Positions 46,505 through 57,248 of a stretch of 64,000 nt of DNA are shown here, piece by piece. The notes under the pieces were generated by a model. That model worked only from the letters and a program-made list of their open reading frames with translations. It was not told the origin of the DNA and did not search any database. Both the position numbers and the translations under genes were made by a program. The stretch is from positions 1 through 64,000 of the forward strand of contig JACEVL010000060.1 of assembly GCA_020284085.1 (NCBI GenBank). Reading direction: 5' to 3'. Numbering within the stretch: position 1 is the stretch's first letter; each line of letters opens with the position of its first letter. The stretch comes from Aporrectodea caliginosa. Lineage: Eukaryota > Annelida > Clitellata > Crassiclitellata > Lumbricidae.

Positions 46505-48911
46505 TTGCGTAAAATACTCGAATTCAAGCCACAAACATTAACTCAATGAGAGAAGTTGGACAATAAGTATTCCTAAATTTTGCAGCTTTTCTCGCGGTAT
46601 AGTACTGATCGTCGATAATTTATCACTGTCCACGAAAACTAGAGACCAGTGATCATATTTTAAAAGGTGCGTGACGAAGTATCTGCTTATTTCTTAGTTC
46701 CGTGAGCCAATGAAATTTATTGAACCAATTATACATGTAGGCCTACGATGTAACTTGCAACGGAACCGCCAACAGTAAGGCAACCGAGAACTGTATGTAA
46801 ATTTCTTTAAACAAATAGACAAAAACGTTATGGCAAATATTCTTGATATCAAAAGTTGTAGTCTAGAGGAATGGTTTCGATGAAAGTGCAACCTCAGAGT
46901 GGATCATGGGCGTCCGTAGCAATTTTTCTAGGTCAGCGCAAACTTTTAAATAGTTGTCACATGGACTAAATATGGTGTTGAAAGCAACCGATCACTTCAC
47001 CTTCGACACTCGCTCGCACGGCACTGGCTACCTCTCGATCATCTGGCGCGGATCCCAACATGCGAAAATATTCATAGACATTAAATGTCAAAAACTATTT
47101 TATTATGATAGGCCTAATTAAATATTATATGACTCAAATCTGACCTATTCCAAAATAACAATTGCAGTCGTCTGGGTTCTTGTTCTAACTGATTTATCAT
47201 TCTGTCTATGAATCCGTCTTTCTTGTCTGAAATGTCTGTTCCGTTCCTACCAAGTTTTTTTGACCCTTAGCCTAACACAGTCGACCTTCACAGTTCCTGC
47301 GAAATTGCCCTACTCAGAAGCGTTCGTCTTCTCCTGTGATACTGCCCGACTGATTCACAAAGCGTAGTAGTAGAATTTTTAGTTTAACGACCCGTGCGAC
47401 AACGAAGATCAATAGATTCGCGTTCCTTTTTTCATCCAGGCTTGGTGCCGAAGCTAGCGGTGTATTTATAGAGTCCTGGTAGTCCTGGCAGAACGTGTGT
47501 TGGCTGGCATCTAAGGAAAGAAGCTGATTACTTAGCCAGAGACTGTCACTCCAGCCAGTGTCAGTTATATAAGTAAATATTTATAATATATATTTGTGGT
47601 GTGTGTATAATACTGTATAGGCTATATAGGCCCTACATATATAGGCCTATAATTATATCGTCCTGATTACGCGGTTACCGGCCGGACCTGTTCTCGCAGC
47701 GATCGGCTAAAACAATTGAAGAACCGCTGGTAAAGGGAATACCATACCAATTAGCCGACACGACTGAAAGCATTTCGCCGTCTCGGGGTTGACAACATGA
47801 ATTTCCATATTACCAAGAGAGAACTCTATACGTAAAATTTCAAAAATACGCTAAAAAAGATATAGGTCCAACGTTAGAGCGTACCGTATTTTAGCGATGG
47901 GTATACTACCTTACTAATTAATCTACGGTTCCTGTGTTAATTTTAAATTATTGCCTGAAAAATTTAGTGTTTTTCCGATAATCTCGTTGAAAATGATTTG
48001 CTATGACGTCATTCAATTACAGCTTGTGTGAAGTTTATCGTCGACAAATGTTTAATCAAACGTGTGCAGTTTTGACGCTATTAGTATGAAAGCCGACTTT
48101 TATAAAGTATAGAAAAAAACATACTTCACTTGAAACCAGAGAAATACGCAAACGCGTAATTCTTCTAGCATTGCATCAACATCTCCTCAATTTCCATAGC
48201 AGTATCATGGTCCCAAACGCGCCGACCTGGCATATAATTAGACATGTTTGTGTCTACGAGACTTGTACAGTAGAGTTTCTCTAATCCTTCATTGTCATCC
48301 CAGGCACCAAACCACGCTCCAAATGGCAAATGGTATTCAATTAAAAACCGTGGAACAAATAGGCTACTTAACTCGATTTATGGCTTCAACACTAAAAGTG
48401 ACCGAGAAACCAATGCAGCTCGTCGGTAAACTGTTAGACTAGCAGTTAGAGGAATAACGGCCATTACACTTCGAATAGTGTGTTGCAATGATCCGTTTCG
48501 CGTCTGATCTCTTATTCTGATTAAGATGGTAGTAGTAGTTTCAGTTTAACGACATCGTGTGACAACAAAGATCATTAGCGTCGCACTTTTCCTTCATCCA
48601 GGCTTGGGACTGGCGCTGATTAAATTGGTCCTTGTGAAAACATTTAATAGGCCTAAACATCTCTAAGTGAACAACTATGTTGATGCTAGAGCGCGGTAGC
48701 CTACAGCACGAGAAAACGATAACACTCTCACTTATATTTTCCAATCCATTGATCTCTTTAAATTGGTTCTACGGATTTTACGAAAAAATTCTAGCAATTT
48801 CACCGGGCAAGTCTGTTTATTTTCTTTGAAATGCTTCTGTAATTGAAGGTGCTTTGCAAACTGAAATATCCTACAGGATAGAGTGGTTCAATTATCATAA
48901 GTTGCGTTGTC
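46505..48911. other. Intron spacer with a dispersed repeat pair
   Basis: No exon supported. Two diverged direct copies of a roughly 90-bp sequence lie at 47365-47455 and 48525-48615. Both contain TAGTTTAACGAC or CAGTTTAACGAC, CGACAACGAAGATCA or GACAACAAAGATCA, and TTCATCCAGGCTTGG. This is probably the tail of an unidentified retroposon. Confidence 0.5.
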
Positions 48912-49332
48912 TAGGGGCCGTCCATAAAGTACGTCACCCTATTTTTGACCATTTTACCCCCCTCCCCTGTCACAAACTGTCACAAAACTCGGACCCCCTA
49001 AAGTACGTCACATTTTCGAACAGTGATTAAATAATAAACAGCATTATTACTAGCGCGCCTAGCGCGAGGAATCGTGAAAAACACATTCAGGAGATATGCA
49101 TTTCATGCTATTTTGACATAAAACTAATTAAAATGTTTTAGAAAATTTTTGAAAATTATTTTTGAAGCTATGAAATTTTACTAAAAAAATAAAAAATAAA
49201 TTTAAAAATAAAAAATAAATGAATAAATGTGTGACGTCACACATGGCCTGACCCCCCTCCCCTCTGTCACAAACTGTCACACTTTCTTAACCCCCCCCCC
49301 TGGAGCGTGACGTACTTTATGGACGGCCCCCT
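48912..49332. mobile_element. MITE with GGGGCCGTCCATAAAGTACG ends
   Basis: The two ends are inverted copies of GGGGCCGTCCATAAAGTACG, continuing into GTCAC. Just inside each end is a second block containing CCCCTCCCCTNTGTCACAAACTGTCACA. These inner blocks lie in the same orientation, so the ends are mixed inverted and direct. It is 0.42 kb and has no ORF. The target duplication is unclear. The end type resembles widespread hAT-like MITEs. Confidence 0.75.
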
Positions 49333-49705
49333 ACAGTTTTCTTATAGCCATTTAGCAAATTTTGTACGAAATTGTACTAACATTTTACATGGCTTTGCAA
49401 AGTCCCTTTTAAAATTCTATAGCATAATTAAAAATTGCTTTTACACGCTCTGCCACTGTCTGCAAGCTTTGATTTTAAGGCTGTCAGCGTCTGCAAGGAT
49501 TGATCGTGAACAACATATGCTTTTACGGTCTTGGTTGTGACCGAAATTGCATCTATACCTATTTCTAACTAAATTGAAACAAAGGCTGTCTATTACTGCA
49601 TAGGCCTATCGTTGATAGTTGTTATTGTAATAATGTTGGTAATAATGCTATAGTCTGCACAAGCGCTACTAAAATCGCGTGATGCAGCTACGACACATAT
49701 GTATT

Positions 49706-50035
49706 CATTCATTCATTCATTCATTCATAAATTTATATAGCGCCCCTTCCGGAGAACTACTCAGAGGCGCTCCCGACTCCAGCACGGCCAAAAAGTACAG
49801 TTTTGAGCTTAGTAAAGAAAGCTTCAGTAAAAGTCCCAGGGAGCAGGCGTATCTCCTGGGGAGCCCGTTCCAGACCACTGGGCCCACCACGGAAAAGGCT
49901 CGATTCTGCATAGTTGCAGTTCGTGCAAATGGGACTATTGTAATAATCCATCTCTTTCTGAGGTCCAAAGGTTCAGTAAGTTTAACTTGTGATGCGGAGA
50001 AAACCTTGTCTTACCAAGCTCTTTCCAGATGAATA
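49706..50035 (-). pseudogene. LINE 3' end, minus strand, with (TGAA)n tail
   Basis: On the minus strand, AFSVVGPVVWNGLPRRY is the C-terminal GPxxWNxLP block. The frame then runs through LESGAPLSSSPEGALYKF into the 3' hairpin GGGAGCGCCTCTGAGTAG and GGGGCGCTATATAAATTTATG. The copy ends in (TGAA)n at 49706-49729. It is a short 5'-truncated copy, in antisense to the receptor gene. Confidence 0.82.
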
Positions 50036-50679
50036 TTAATTATGTCGGATTGACAAACACATCAGCGGGTCTATCCTTATAAACCTCACGAGTTTTAGGT
50101 CTAATCTCATAATGGTGGCTTTAAGTTAATTATCTGCTTAATTTCGACAATGACGCTGTTGCTTTACGGCGCGTGTCCAAGCCATTGGTCGGCTTTTAGA
50201 ACATAAACTAGGAATGCAAATAATATATTCTTAACTTCTCTGTTATAAATGCTTCGGATGCAACATTCTTTTAAATCCACTGAATTTATCTTTGGGTTAA
50301 TGCTTCTGGACACAGTGTATTATTGAAACTTACAGCTAACTGCTAGCTGATAATTTTGCTTCAACTTTATCTGTCTAAACATCGCTTTGATTTGGTATAA
50401 ACATTATAAGCATGGTTCTGTCTAGTGATTTGAGCACTGAATTGTGACGTGCAGGTCTGGGTTTCGAATCTCATCCTGGTCTTAACGATAATTAAATAGT
50501 TTAGCTCCATTTACAACTCAAGCGTAATCGACTGTTGATGAGGCGAGAGAAAAGATTGATCGTTAGTATTTACATGTAAAGGCTAACGAATCCGTCATAT
50601 GCGTTCTAAGTTTCTAAGCATAAGCTGCTTATCTGCCTTGTCATTGCAAAAGCAAGTTGCTTAGCATCGTATCGTATAC

Positions 50680-50960
50680 AATAATCTATAAAGCGCCTCT
50701 CGCAGAATAACTATTTAGAGGACCTCTCAGTACGGAAGCCCCGGGAAAAGAAACGCCTTTAAATAGCGAAAGACCTATGAGGAAAAAACTGTCATTAGTT
50801 TAGCCCTTAGTGAGGGGAAGGTCATTCCAAATGGAAGGACCCACCACTGTGACAGTAGAAGCCCGGTGTTGGGCCAGAGCAGTCCTAGTCCTAGGAACAA
50901 AGGATCAAACCGATATGAAGAGCGCAACGGTTTCGCATATATAGTCTGAGAGGTATTTCG
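50680..50960 (-). pseudogene. Second LINE 3' end of the same family
   Basis: The minus strand reads TVTVVGPSIWNDLPSLRAK, then FLFPGASVLRGPLNSYSARG, matching the layout of the copy at 49706-50035. It ends near GCGCTTTATAGATTATTG. Only the last 280 bp are present. Confidence 0.75.
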
Positions 50961-51245
50961 GAGTGCTGCCTAGCTGGGATTTTGAGACCAGATAGGGGAT
51001 CTTATACTGGTGCAGTTGCTTAAAACAACTGTTATGAATACTTACATTTTTTGAATTTTTAAGGTTTCTTATTGTTGATATCTACAGGCTCTTTATTAAT
51101 ATTTTTGATAAATAAATTGTTGTCTTGATCATATAGTAAGCATTTTCAAATTCTTCGCGTAGTAACCTCATGCTCTAAAGATAAATACTTTTTCATACTT
51201 TCTCGAAAACTAGGTTATGTTTGATTGCGCTTGCTTCTGTTTTAG
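50961..51245. other. Intron spacer before stalk exon B
   Basis: AT-rich intronic sequence. It ends in the pyrimidine-rich acceptor TTGCTTCTGTTTTAG. Confidence 0.5.
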
Positions 51246-51305
51246 AAGCTGCAGAAACAACTACAGGGTCTAACCCAGCGGCGACAACAACGCAGCCATC
51301 ATCAA
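51246..51305 (+). CDS. Ig receptor stalk exon B
   Basis: This 60-bp, phase 1-1 exon has acceptor TTGCTTCTGTTTTAG and donor GTAGGT. It encodes AAETTTGSNPAATTTQPSS, a mucin-like stalk piece. Composition, size and phase match stalk exons A and C, so any of the three can be skipped or joined without a frame change. Confidence 0.72.
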
Positions 51306-52153
51306 GTAGGTGAACTTTACTATTGAAACCATTTTCTGTAGTTTTATTATTAATTTTTTATTCATTGACTACATTTGATTTTGAAATCAATTTATCAGAT
51401 AAATGCGCAACTTTAACAGCATCTATTTCAAAGTACTTGTGGATAGATACCTCTTGGCGTATATCTTTTAACAACAAATTTTAAAAGTCACATCAAGGTA
51501 TACGAGGGAATTCACAATCATTAGCATGATGCAATCATATCATTTGTTTAAATTAAATGGCTTTGTCTTGAATCTTTATTCTAGAAAGTTCATTAAAGCA
51601 AAATCGATGTCATAGGCCCTACGTGTAAAATTACAGTATGACGTGTATCGAGATAAAAATAGACTTAATAAGTAGTTCAATTTTCAGGCGTTTGTGGTAA
51701 ATAATGAAATGATTTTTAATTACGCACAGTGTGCTTAAACAAAAATGGTCGTTAATCTTGTTTTAGTATGCTTTGGGTTAACATTACATTGTCAAATTTC
51801 CTATTGACATATTGAATTTTATGCGTCGTCTTTCGAATTAGCTGACCTGATATAGTATTATGTTTATAATTGTAGACACTAGTTTGTAATTCTAATGTAA
51901 GCTACTCGAAAATTTATAGCGACTTTGTCCTTGCAAACTCTGGTTATAACTTTGTAAATTTTCTTGTCAGAAAAACCTTTAAGATGATCGTTCCGAGGCA
52001 TGCTGCTTAAAATCGCTGCGCTAAATATGCCTAATAGTTTCTCACGTGTTATTTGAGAAGTTATGTTCAAATGAGTACCTTGTTGACGAGTCTTGTAATA
52101 ATATGTAGGTCCTAGAGTAGCTGAATTCAGAAATAGTGTATTTTACATTTTAG
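51306..52153. other. Intron between stalk exons B and C
   Basis: No other exon or element identified. Confidence 0.5.
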
Positions 52154-52195
52154 ACACCACCACAGAAAAACCAGGAGGAGGTAAAACAGGAGAAG
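52154..52195 (+). CDS. Ig receptor stalk exon C
   Basis: This 42-bp exon lies between TACATTTTAG and GTAAG, phase 1-1. It encodes TTTEKPGGGKTGE. It is Gly/Lys/Thr-rich and precedes the membrane exon, whose first residues (LKTGEKVG) echo the KTGE of this exon. Confidence 0.7.
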
Positions 52196-52942
52196 GTAAG
52201 ACAAACTTAAGTTTTTACTGTTTTACTGCAGCGTTAAGATATGAAAATGTTAAGCTGTTACAAACCAGCCTTCTTAATGGACTTTAGGTTTAACAAATTT
52301 ATGAAGTTACACTCATACCGTGAAGTCAAGAGAAGTGAGTACAATAATAATAATTATACTTAAAGTGACCTCAAACACAGCTTTACTATGACAAAACTGC
52401 AGATCCTCGCATGCCAATTTTATTTTAACTAATGTTTTATGATTGATATCATGCATTAGTAAATGCAAAATTAAAGCTCTTATAACTGATTTTCTGCTAT
52501 GTGTCTTTGAGCTGCCATCGAAACTGATCCGTTTCGTGGATAGAAAACTGAGTAAGTCAAGCCATGTAAACTAAGTTTCCTGTACACTTACTTCCCGGCG
52601 TATTTCAGTGAGAAATTATGCTGCTCTGTAATAACCACAAGTGTACTTGAACGACTTTCCAACAGTCTATCGAGAAAGGAACCACAAATTTAAGTAGGCT
52701 ATTTCATGTTGGAACTCTATTCCATCTGTATCATAGAAGTCACTGTCCTCAGCTATGCTTTACTCTTCTACAACAAACTGCAAATAATTTAAAACTCATT
52801 GAATTCATCTGATCTCGCTTTGGAGATGAATTAATTAATTTCCATGACTAAGTAGGCCTACATGTAAGGAATATAAACTAAACTTGGACTCCTGAACAGC
52901 GTCATCTAACTACGAAGCTATAAAATTATTTTCATACTGCAG
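52196..52942. other. Intron between stalk exon C and helix A
   Basis: No element or exon seen. TAGGCCTA at 52853-52860. Confidence 0.5.
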
Positions 52943-53167
52943 GATTAAAAACCGGAGAAAAGGTTGGGATAGCAATCGGATGTTTTGTTGCCTTATTAAA
53001 CGTCGCATCGACCTGTCTCTTCCCTGTTTACTACAACAAAGATAAAGTTCCACATTCAGGGACGAACGAAAGGAGTGGAAATATCAAGACTAAAAGCAAC
53101 AAATTAAGACTCAACAGGAGATTTCCATGGTTGAAAAAGATGCTGCCCTGCTTAAACGACACAAAAG
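52943..53167 (+). CDS. Ig receptor helix A exon: transmembrane segment and basic juxtamembrane tail
   Basis: The acceptor TTTCATACTGCAG opens a phase-1 frame. It encodes LKTGEKVG, then the hydrophobic segment VGIAIGCFVALLNVASTCLF (one helix), then a Lys/Arg-rich stretch to LPCLNDTK. This order fits a type I topology by the positive-inside rule. The 3' boundary is AAAAG followed by GCAAGT, the consensus of the rare GC-AG donor class, and keeps phase 1. If it is not used, translation reads on only to GKFWK and a stop, giving a receptor with a short tail. Confidence 0.75.
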
Positions 53168-54142
53168 GCAAGTTTTGGAAATAAATTGTCTCTTATTATT
53201 AGTTATAGCTCTAAATTCAGCTGGGTTTAATTATTTCTAGTGATTGGCGTTCTGTACTGTCAGCGGAGAGGTTGGGGTACGAATTCCTGCAAGGGGGATT
53301 TGTTTCGTGAGTTGCTCCATCTGCGTTCCAGCCATCTCGGATATAATACATTGGCAGTTAATTGTTAGTGGGAAGAGGATATTGCGGGACAGGACTGGCC
53401 ACCCGCCCTTATATGCCGAGGCTAAGAAAATGGAGTTGCTGACACTTCATACCGATGGCTTCCTATCAACCTAGCTTACGAGATTGATTTCTACGCCTTT
53501 TAAGTTTAGATAACAAGTTTATTATTTGGTTAGCATGGTTGGTATAACGTTTGATACAATATGCTTTTGTTGAGACGTCTTCTTGATTTCGATCGATTGA
53601 TTCATCACCTGCGAATATACCGTATGTGATCATTCACGTTTCTTCGAGCGTCGTTCGTGTCCGAGTCTACCTAGGCCCTACCCGAGTTATCCTTTGTCGG
53701 CTTTCATACTTGCTTTCTCCTCCCAACGAAACCATCCGTAACAGCTGCTCTGCCCCTCTGTGGTCTTTGTAAACCGGACACGGACATCGATCGCTGGACA
53801 ACCCCTCTAATACGACGCAGCGCTCGTAAATCAGCTTTAGAGTAGCGCTTAAGAACGTTGGGGTTTACAACTACGATTGGATTTCGTGTCCTTGGTCTAT
53901 AGTTGGATGCATAATTATAACCAATGTCAGACTGACATTTAAAGCTTCCGAGTTGAACGTGATCCAAACTTTGCTTACAAGTGCCGTCTACAACCGTATT
54001 CATTTCTGATTTCTGATTGAACAACTAGGCTAGTCTTTTTGGGTTGCAAAACAGGGCGAATAACGTGATCAGATCAATGGCAAAGTTGTTAAAATATCAT
54101 ATTATTGCAATATATAAGATATTATTATACGCTTATTTACAG
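53168..54142. other. Intron between helix A and helix B
   Basis: No element ends recognised. The minus-strand ORF 53704-54024 is Arg-rich and without a recognised domain. Confidence 0.45.
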
Positions 54143-54259
54143 AGGGCGTTGGAAGCAATTGTCTGTGGGTTTCGCTTTACATTCTTCTTGGGACTGTTAC
54201 GGGAATTGTAACATTTCCGATTTTGATATTACTTTCCAAAAAGTCTGAGAAAAACATCG
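54143..54259 (+). CDS. Ig receptor helix B exon: second transmembrane segment
   Basis: This 117-bp, phase 1-1 exon lies after CTTATTTACAG and before GTTTGT. It encodes EGVGSNCLWVSLYILLGTVT and continues GIVTFPILILLSKKSEKN. The hydrophobic run is long enough for one helix and is followed by Lys residues. Its phases are the same as those of helix A, so each joins the stalk and the tail in frame. Using both would place the tyrosine tail outside the cell, so alternative use is more likely. Confidence 0.75.
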
Positions 54260-54977
54260 GTTTGTATAAATGTTTTGGTGCTTTTGTTTCTTTGCAGTTT
54301 GGTATAAATTAATTTACAAATGTACTACATATTTATACATAAATCTAGTGCGTGTGGTCTGTTCAGTTTATGAAATTAAGGGAAAACCAATGCTACTCTA
54401 CGGCAAAATAAAATGCTTATCAATCAGCAGAGCTCTTTGTTGAGCGGAAGCGGTGAGAGGTTTCAAAATTTGGGCTGTTTATGCGTGTAATTTCGAGATA
54501 CCAGCTTGTATGTTTCCGCTATAGCAAACGAATTCCGCAAGAAACAGGCTGTAGGGTCCGTTTTGGTGCCAGTACAATATCCGGTGTTCGAATCCAACCG
54601 ATGAGACAACTTGGTTTATGGTGCAAATTGTTGAAGGTAGTTATGGAATGGTGAAGAAGCAGAACCAGGAAGAATAGTTTGAATAGTACTAATTTTAATG
54701 TTGAGCGAACTGGCAGATATCTATAGGAATTAAGTTCGTTCAAAGTGAAATAGGTAGTGGCCTATAAGAGGTAGGCCTAACTAAAAAATCTATAAAAATT
54801 CAGGTAATAATTCTGGAAGCACATAGGCCTATATTATTTTAAGCATGTTGGATATTCGATATTTTTCGCTGGCCAACCAGTTTTGTAATACCGGATAAAA
54901 TGTAACCTAATAATTAACTAATGTTCGTATTGATTAGTCATAGATTAATTGATTGCTACCTGTAACTGTTTTCTTAG
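54260..54977. other. Intron after helix B
   Basis: No feature supported apart from two TAGGCCTA sites (near 54771 and 54823). Confidence 0.45.
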
Positions 54978-55026
54978 TGATTTCCGAACAAGTTTCAGTC
55001 CCCGCTCCAGTAATAATTGAGAATGG
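54978..55026 (+). CDS. Ig receptor cytoplasmic exon 1
   Basis: This 49-bp exon has acceptor ACTGTTTTCTTAG and donor GTAAGA. It enters in phase 1 and leaves in phase 2, the first phase change of the gene. It reads VISEQVSVPAPVIIENG. It links either helix exon to the 190-bp tail exon. Confidence 0.65.
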
Positions 55027-55289
55027 GTAAGATTACCCGCTTACGTCTTCAGAAAGTAAATAATAATCATATTAAATTATCCGGTATTACAATTCCAATG
55101 GCCTTCAATCTCTGTATTTTGAGTTCGGATCCCTTTGAGTGGAAACACAACACAGTTGTTACATGCATGGAAATTATACATCGGCTCCGTAATTATTTCA
55201 TATAATATATTGTAGGCCTATATTGTACAGACAGAAGAAGTAGGCCATCTATTGATTTAGATTTCATAGCAAAAGTATCGCCGTTTTAT

Positions 55290-55922
55290 GGTCTACGTTC
55301 AAAACCGCGATCACAAAACAGCGATCGTCAAAACCGCGATCACAAAATAGCGATGCACAAAACAGCGACTGCATAAAATAGCGATCATCAAAACAGCGAT
55401 TAAATTCGAAGATTGACTTATTTAATATAGGCTACGTTGCGAACCTAATTAACGTTATTGTTTAACTAAATCATTTAAAGTTGGAGTAGGCTAAGAGCGG
55501 AAATTACAGCGTTGATTGGTCCTTAGAGTCGTCTTAGACTAACTGAACTGAAAGTGTTGTAGTTAAGTAGTCTAAATCGCATGACAAATACAAATTCCAT
55601 CTCGAAGAATCTACAGAGAGACTGCAGAGAAAATAAAAAGCATCATCGGCGATTACACTAATCGACCTATATTATTTAGACCTTCGAGGAAATGGACACA
55701 ATTTAAGTCTTCAAATTTAACATTACACATGTTACATTTGTTATAATTAGGCCTATGTAGCCTATGCTTCGTGATACTGTACATTTAAAACTTTCTATAA
55801 TAATTCGGTGAAATCGCTGTTTTGATGATCGCTATTTTGTGCAGTCGCTGTTTTGTGCATCGCTATTTTGTGATCGCGGTTTTGACGATCGCTGTTTTGT
55901 GATCGCGGTTTTGAACGTAAAC
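55290..55922. mobile_element. Mutator-like MITE with AAAATAGCGATCA sub-repeat ends
   Basis: Inverted repeats of about 105 bp are almost identical (one or two differences seen). Each contains eight tandem units such as AAAACCGCGATCAC and AAAACAGCGATCGT. The direct repeat CCGTTTTAT flanks both sides (55281-55289 and 55923-55931), a 9-bp target duplication. The interior of about 420 bp is non-coding. High arm identity suggests recent activity or conversion. It lies in an intron of the receptor. Confidence 0.88.
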
Positions 55923-56197
55923 CCGTTTTATTAAGTTAAAATGTATAATCGGAGGGCGCCAAGCATCAATCATACTCCGATCTGTTCCTATTTATCATTC
56001 ATGTTAGGCCTATGTTCTTTGTGGATGCCAAAATGCTAAGCGGACGAAAGTCGCTTTTCGTTTACTAATGATATTATTTCTAGATAGACAAGAATACGTC
56101 ATATTTTACTAATAATATTTTATTATTATATTTTATTATAAGAATACATAAATAATTTTTAAATTATTGTATACATTATTTTCAATTTTCTTTTCAG

Positions 56198-56219
56198 AAA
56201 CGTCAGCTCTGAACCTAAG
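56198..56219 (+). CDS. Possible 22-bp alternative microexon
   Basis: An excellent acceptor (TTTTCTTTTCAG) is followed by 22 bp and AAG/GTGATC. It would enter in phase 2 (matching cytoplasmic exon 1) and leave in phase 0, shifting the next exon into its second open frame (see 57763-57952). It reads NVSSEPK after a shared codon. The donor is not strong and the size is small, so this is tentative. Confidence 0.35.
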
Positions 56220-57240
56220 GTGATCCTTCTTTTACACATGCACAATGGAATCATTTGAATCTCAAGAATTAAAACTTTTTATTGTAGCTTTATATAATTA
56301 TGTAGTAAAGATTCAAACACATGTAATGGATTTCTTACTGTTTTCACTTGAAAGGGATGAATATAAGAACAAATACCACATTATATTAGCAAATGCAAAT
56401 TTGCAGAAATTTCGTGTTTTGTCCGTTGTTTTCCGGTACACTTGTTGAAAAGATGTCAAAATCCTATCTTCAACCAGTTATTCAGATTTCAGACTACTTG
56501 ATTTTTTAAATATTTTTTGTGGTAATGGTGTTTTAGAAGTTTCTTGGAAAGAAAAGGTTATAATAGAGTTCAGAAGAGTGCAGCAGAGTAGAGTACAGTA
56601 AAGTGGAGTAGTATAAAATATAATCGAACTAGTAACAGTTCAGAATGATCAGAATACACTAGGCAAGGTCAAGCTGGACTGGATTTTTTGGAATGAATTG
56701 ATTTTTGAACTGGATTGAAATTTTTTGACTGGATTGGATTTTTTGACTGGATTGAATTTTTTGACTGGATTGGATTTTTTGACTGGATTGAAATTTTTGA
56801 CAGGATTGGATTTTCTGACTGGATTGAATTTTTGGACTGGAATGTATTAGCCTACACTGAATCAATTGAGATCCAGTCAGATTTTCATCTTAAACCTCAA
56901 ATAAAAAATGCGGAAATTACGATGACATAGCCTAGACAGAAAGTCTTTCAGAATATTATATCCACAACTCAATCGCTGTGAGTTTATTGCATCATGGCAA
57001 GAACTACTACATTACGTTTCCTGTTTTCTTTTGTTGCTGATCTGAGTTTATGTATTTCGCTACAGCTTCTGCTCTCTATGCAAATGCTGTGCTATTGGTT
57101 AAACTTCATCGTTTTGCCGAAAGCTTATCCTTTGTAAACTGTCTTACACATTACCATTTCTGCGTCGTCATAAATCTCAAAAAAGATGTTGTCCCAATGA
57201 ATTGTGACTTTGGAGTCAAACATCGGCCGATGCCTTGCGC
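56220..57240. other. Intron spacer with minisatellite
   Basis: Apart from the minisatellite at 56675-56845, no supported feature. The ORF 56245-56448 follows the possible microexon but has no domain. Confidence 0.45.
56675..56845. repeat. Minisatellite, about 20-bp unit
   Basis: Some nine units of TTTTTTGACTGGATTGGAAT-like sequence with small variants. Repetitive ORFs on both strands (DWIGFF, SSQKIQ) are artefacts. Confidence 0.92.
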
Positions 57241-57248
57241 GCTATGAT

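Noticed and set aside
46305..46541. Gly-rich ORFs
   Set aside because: They translate the GCGGGGATGGGG repeats of the hAT MITE.
53704..54024. Arg-rich minus-strand ORF between the two helix exons
   Set aside because: Some likeness to the Arg-rich N-terminal part of the LINE ORF, but too short and diverged to support. Left as intron.
54560..54610. tRNA B-box-like GGTGTTCGAATCCAACC
   Set aside because: No A box at the right distance and no cloverleaf. Similar to a chance match at 50460-50485 (GGGTTTCGAATCTC).
56659..56930. Repeat proteins SSQKIQ and DWIGFF
   Set aside because: Both strands of the same 20-bp minisatellite are open. No flanking coding sequence or splice support.
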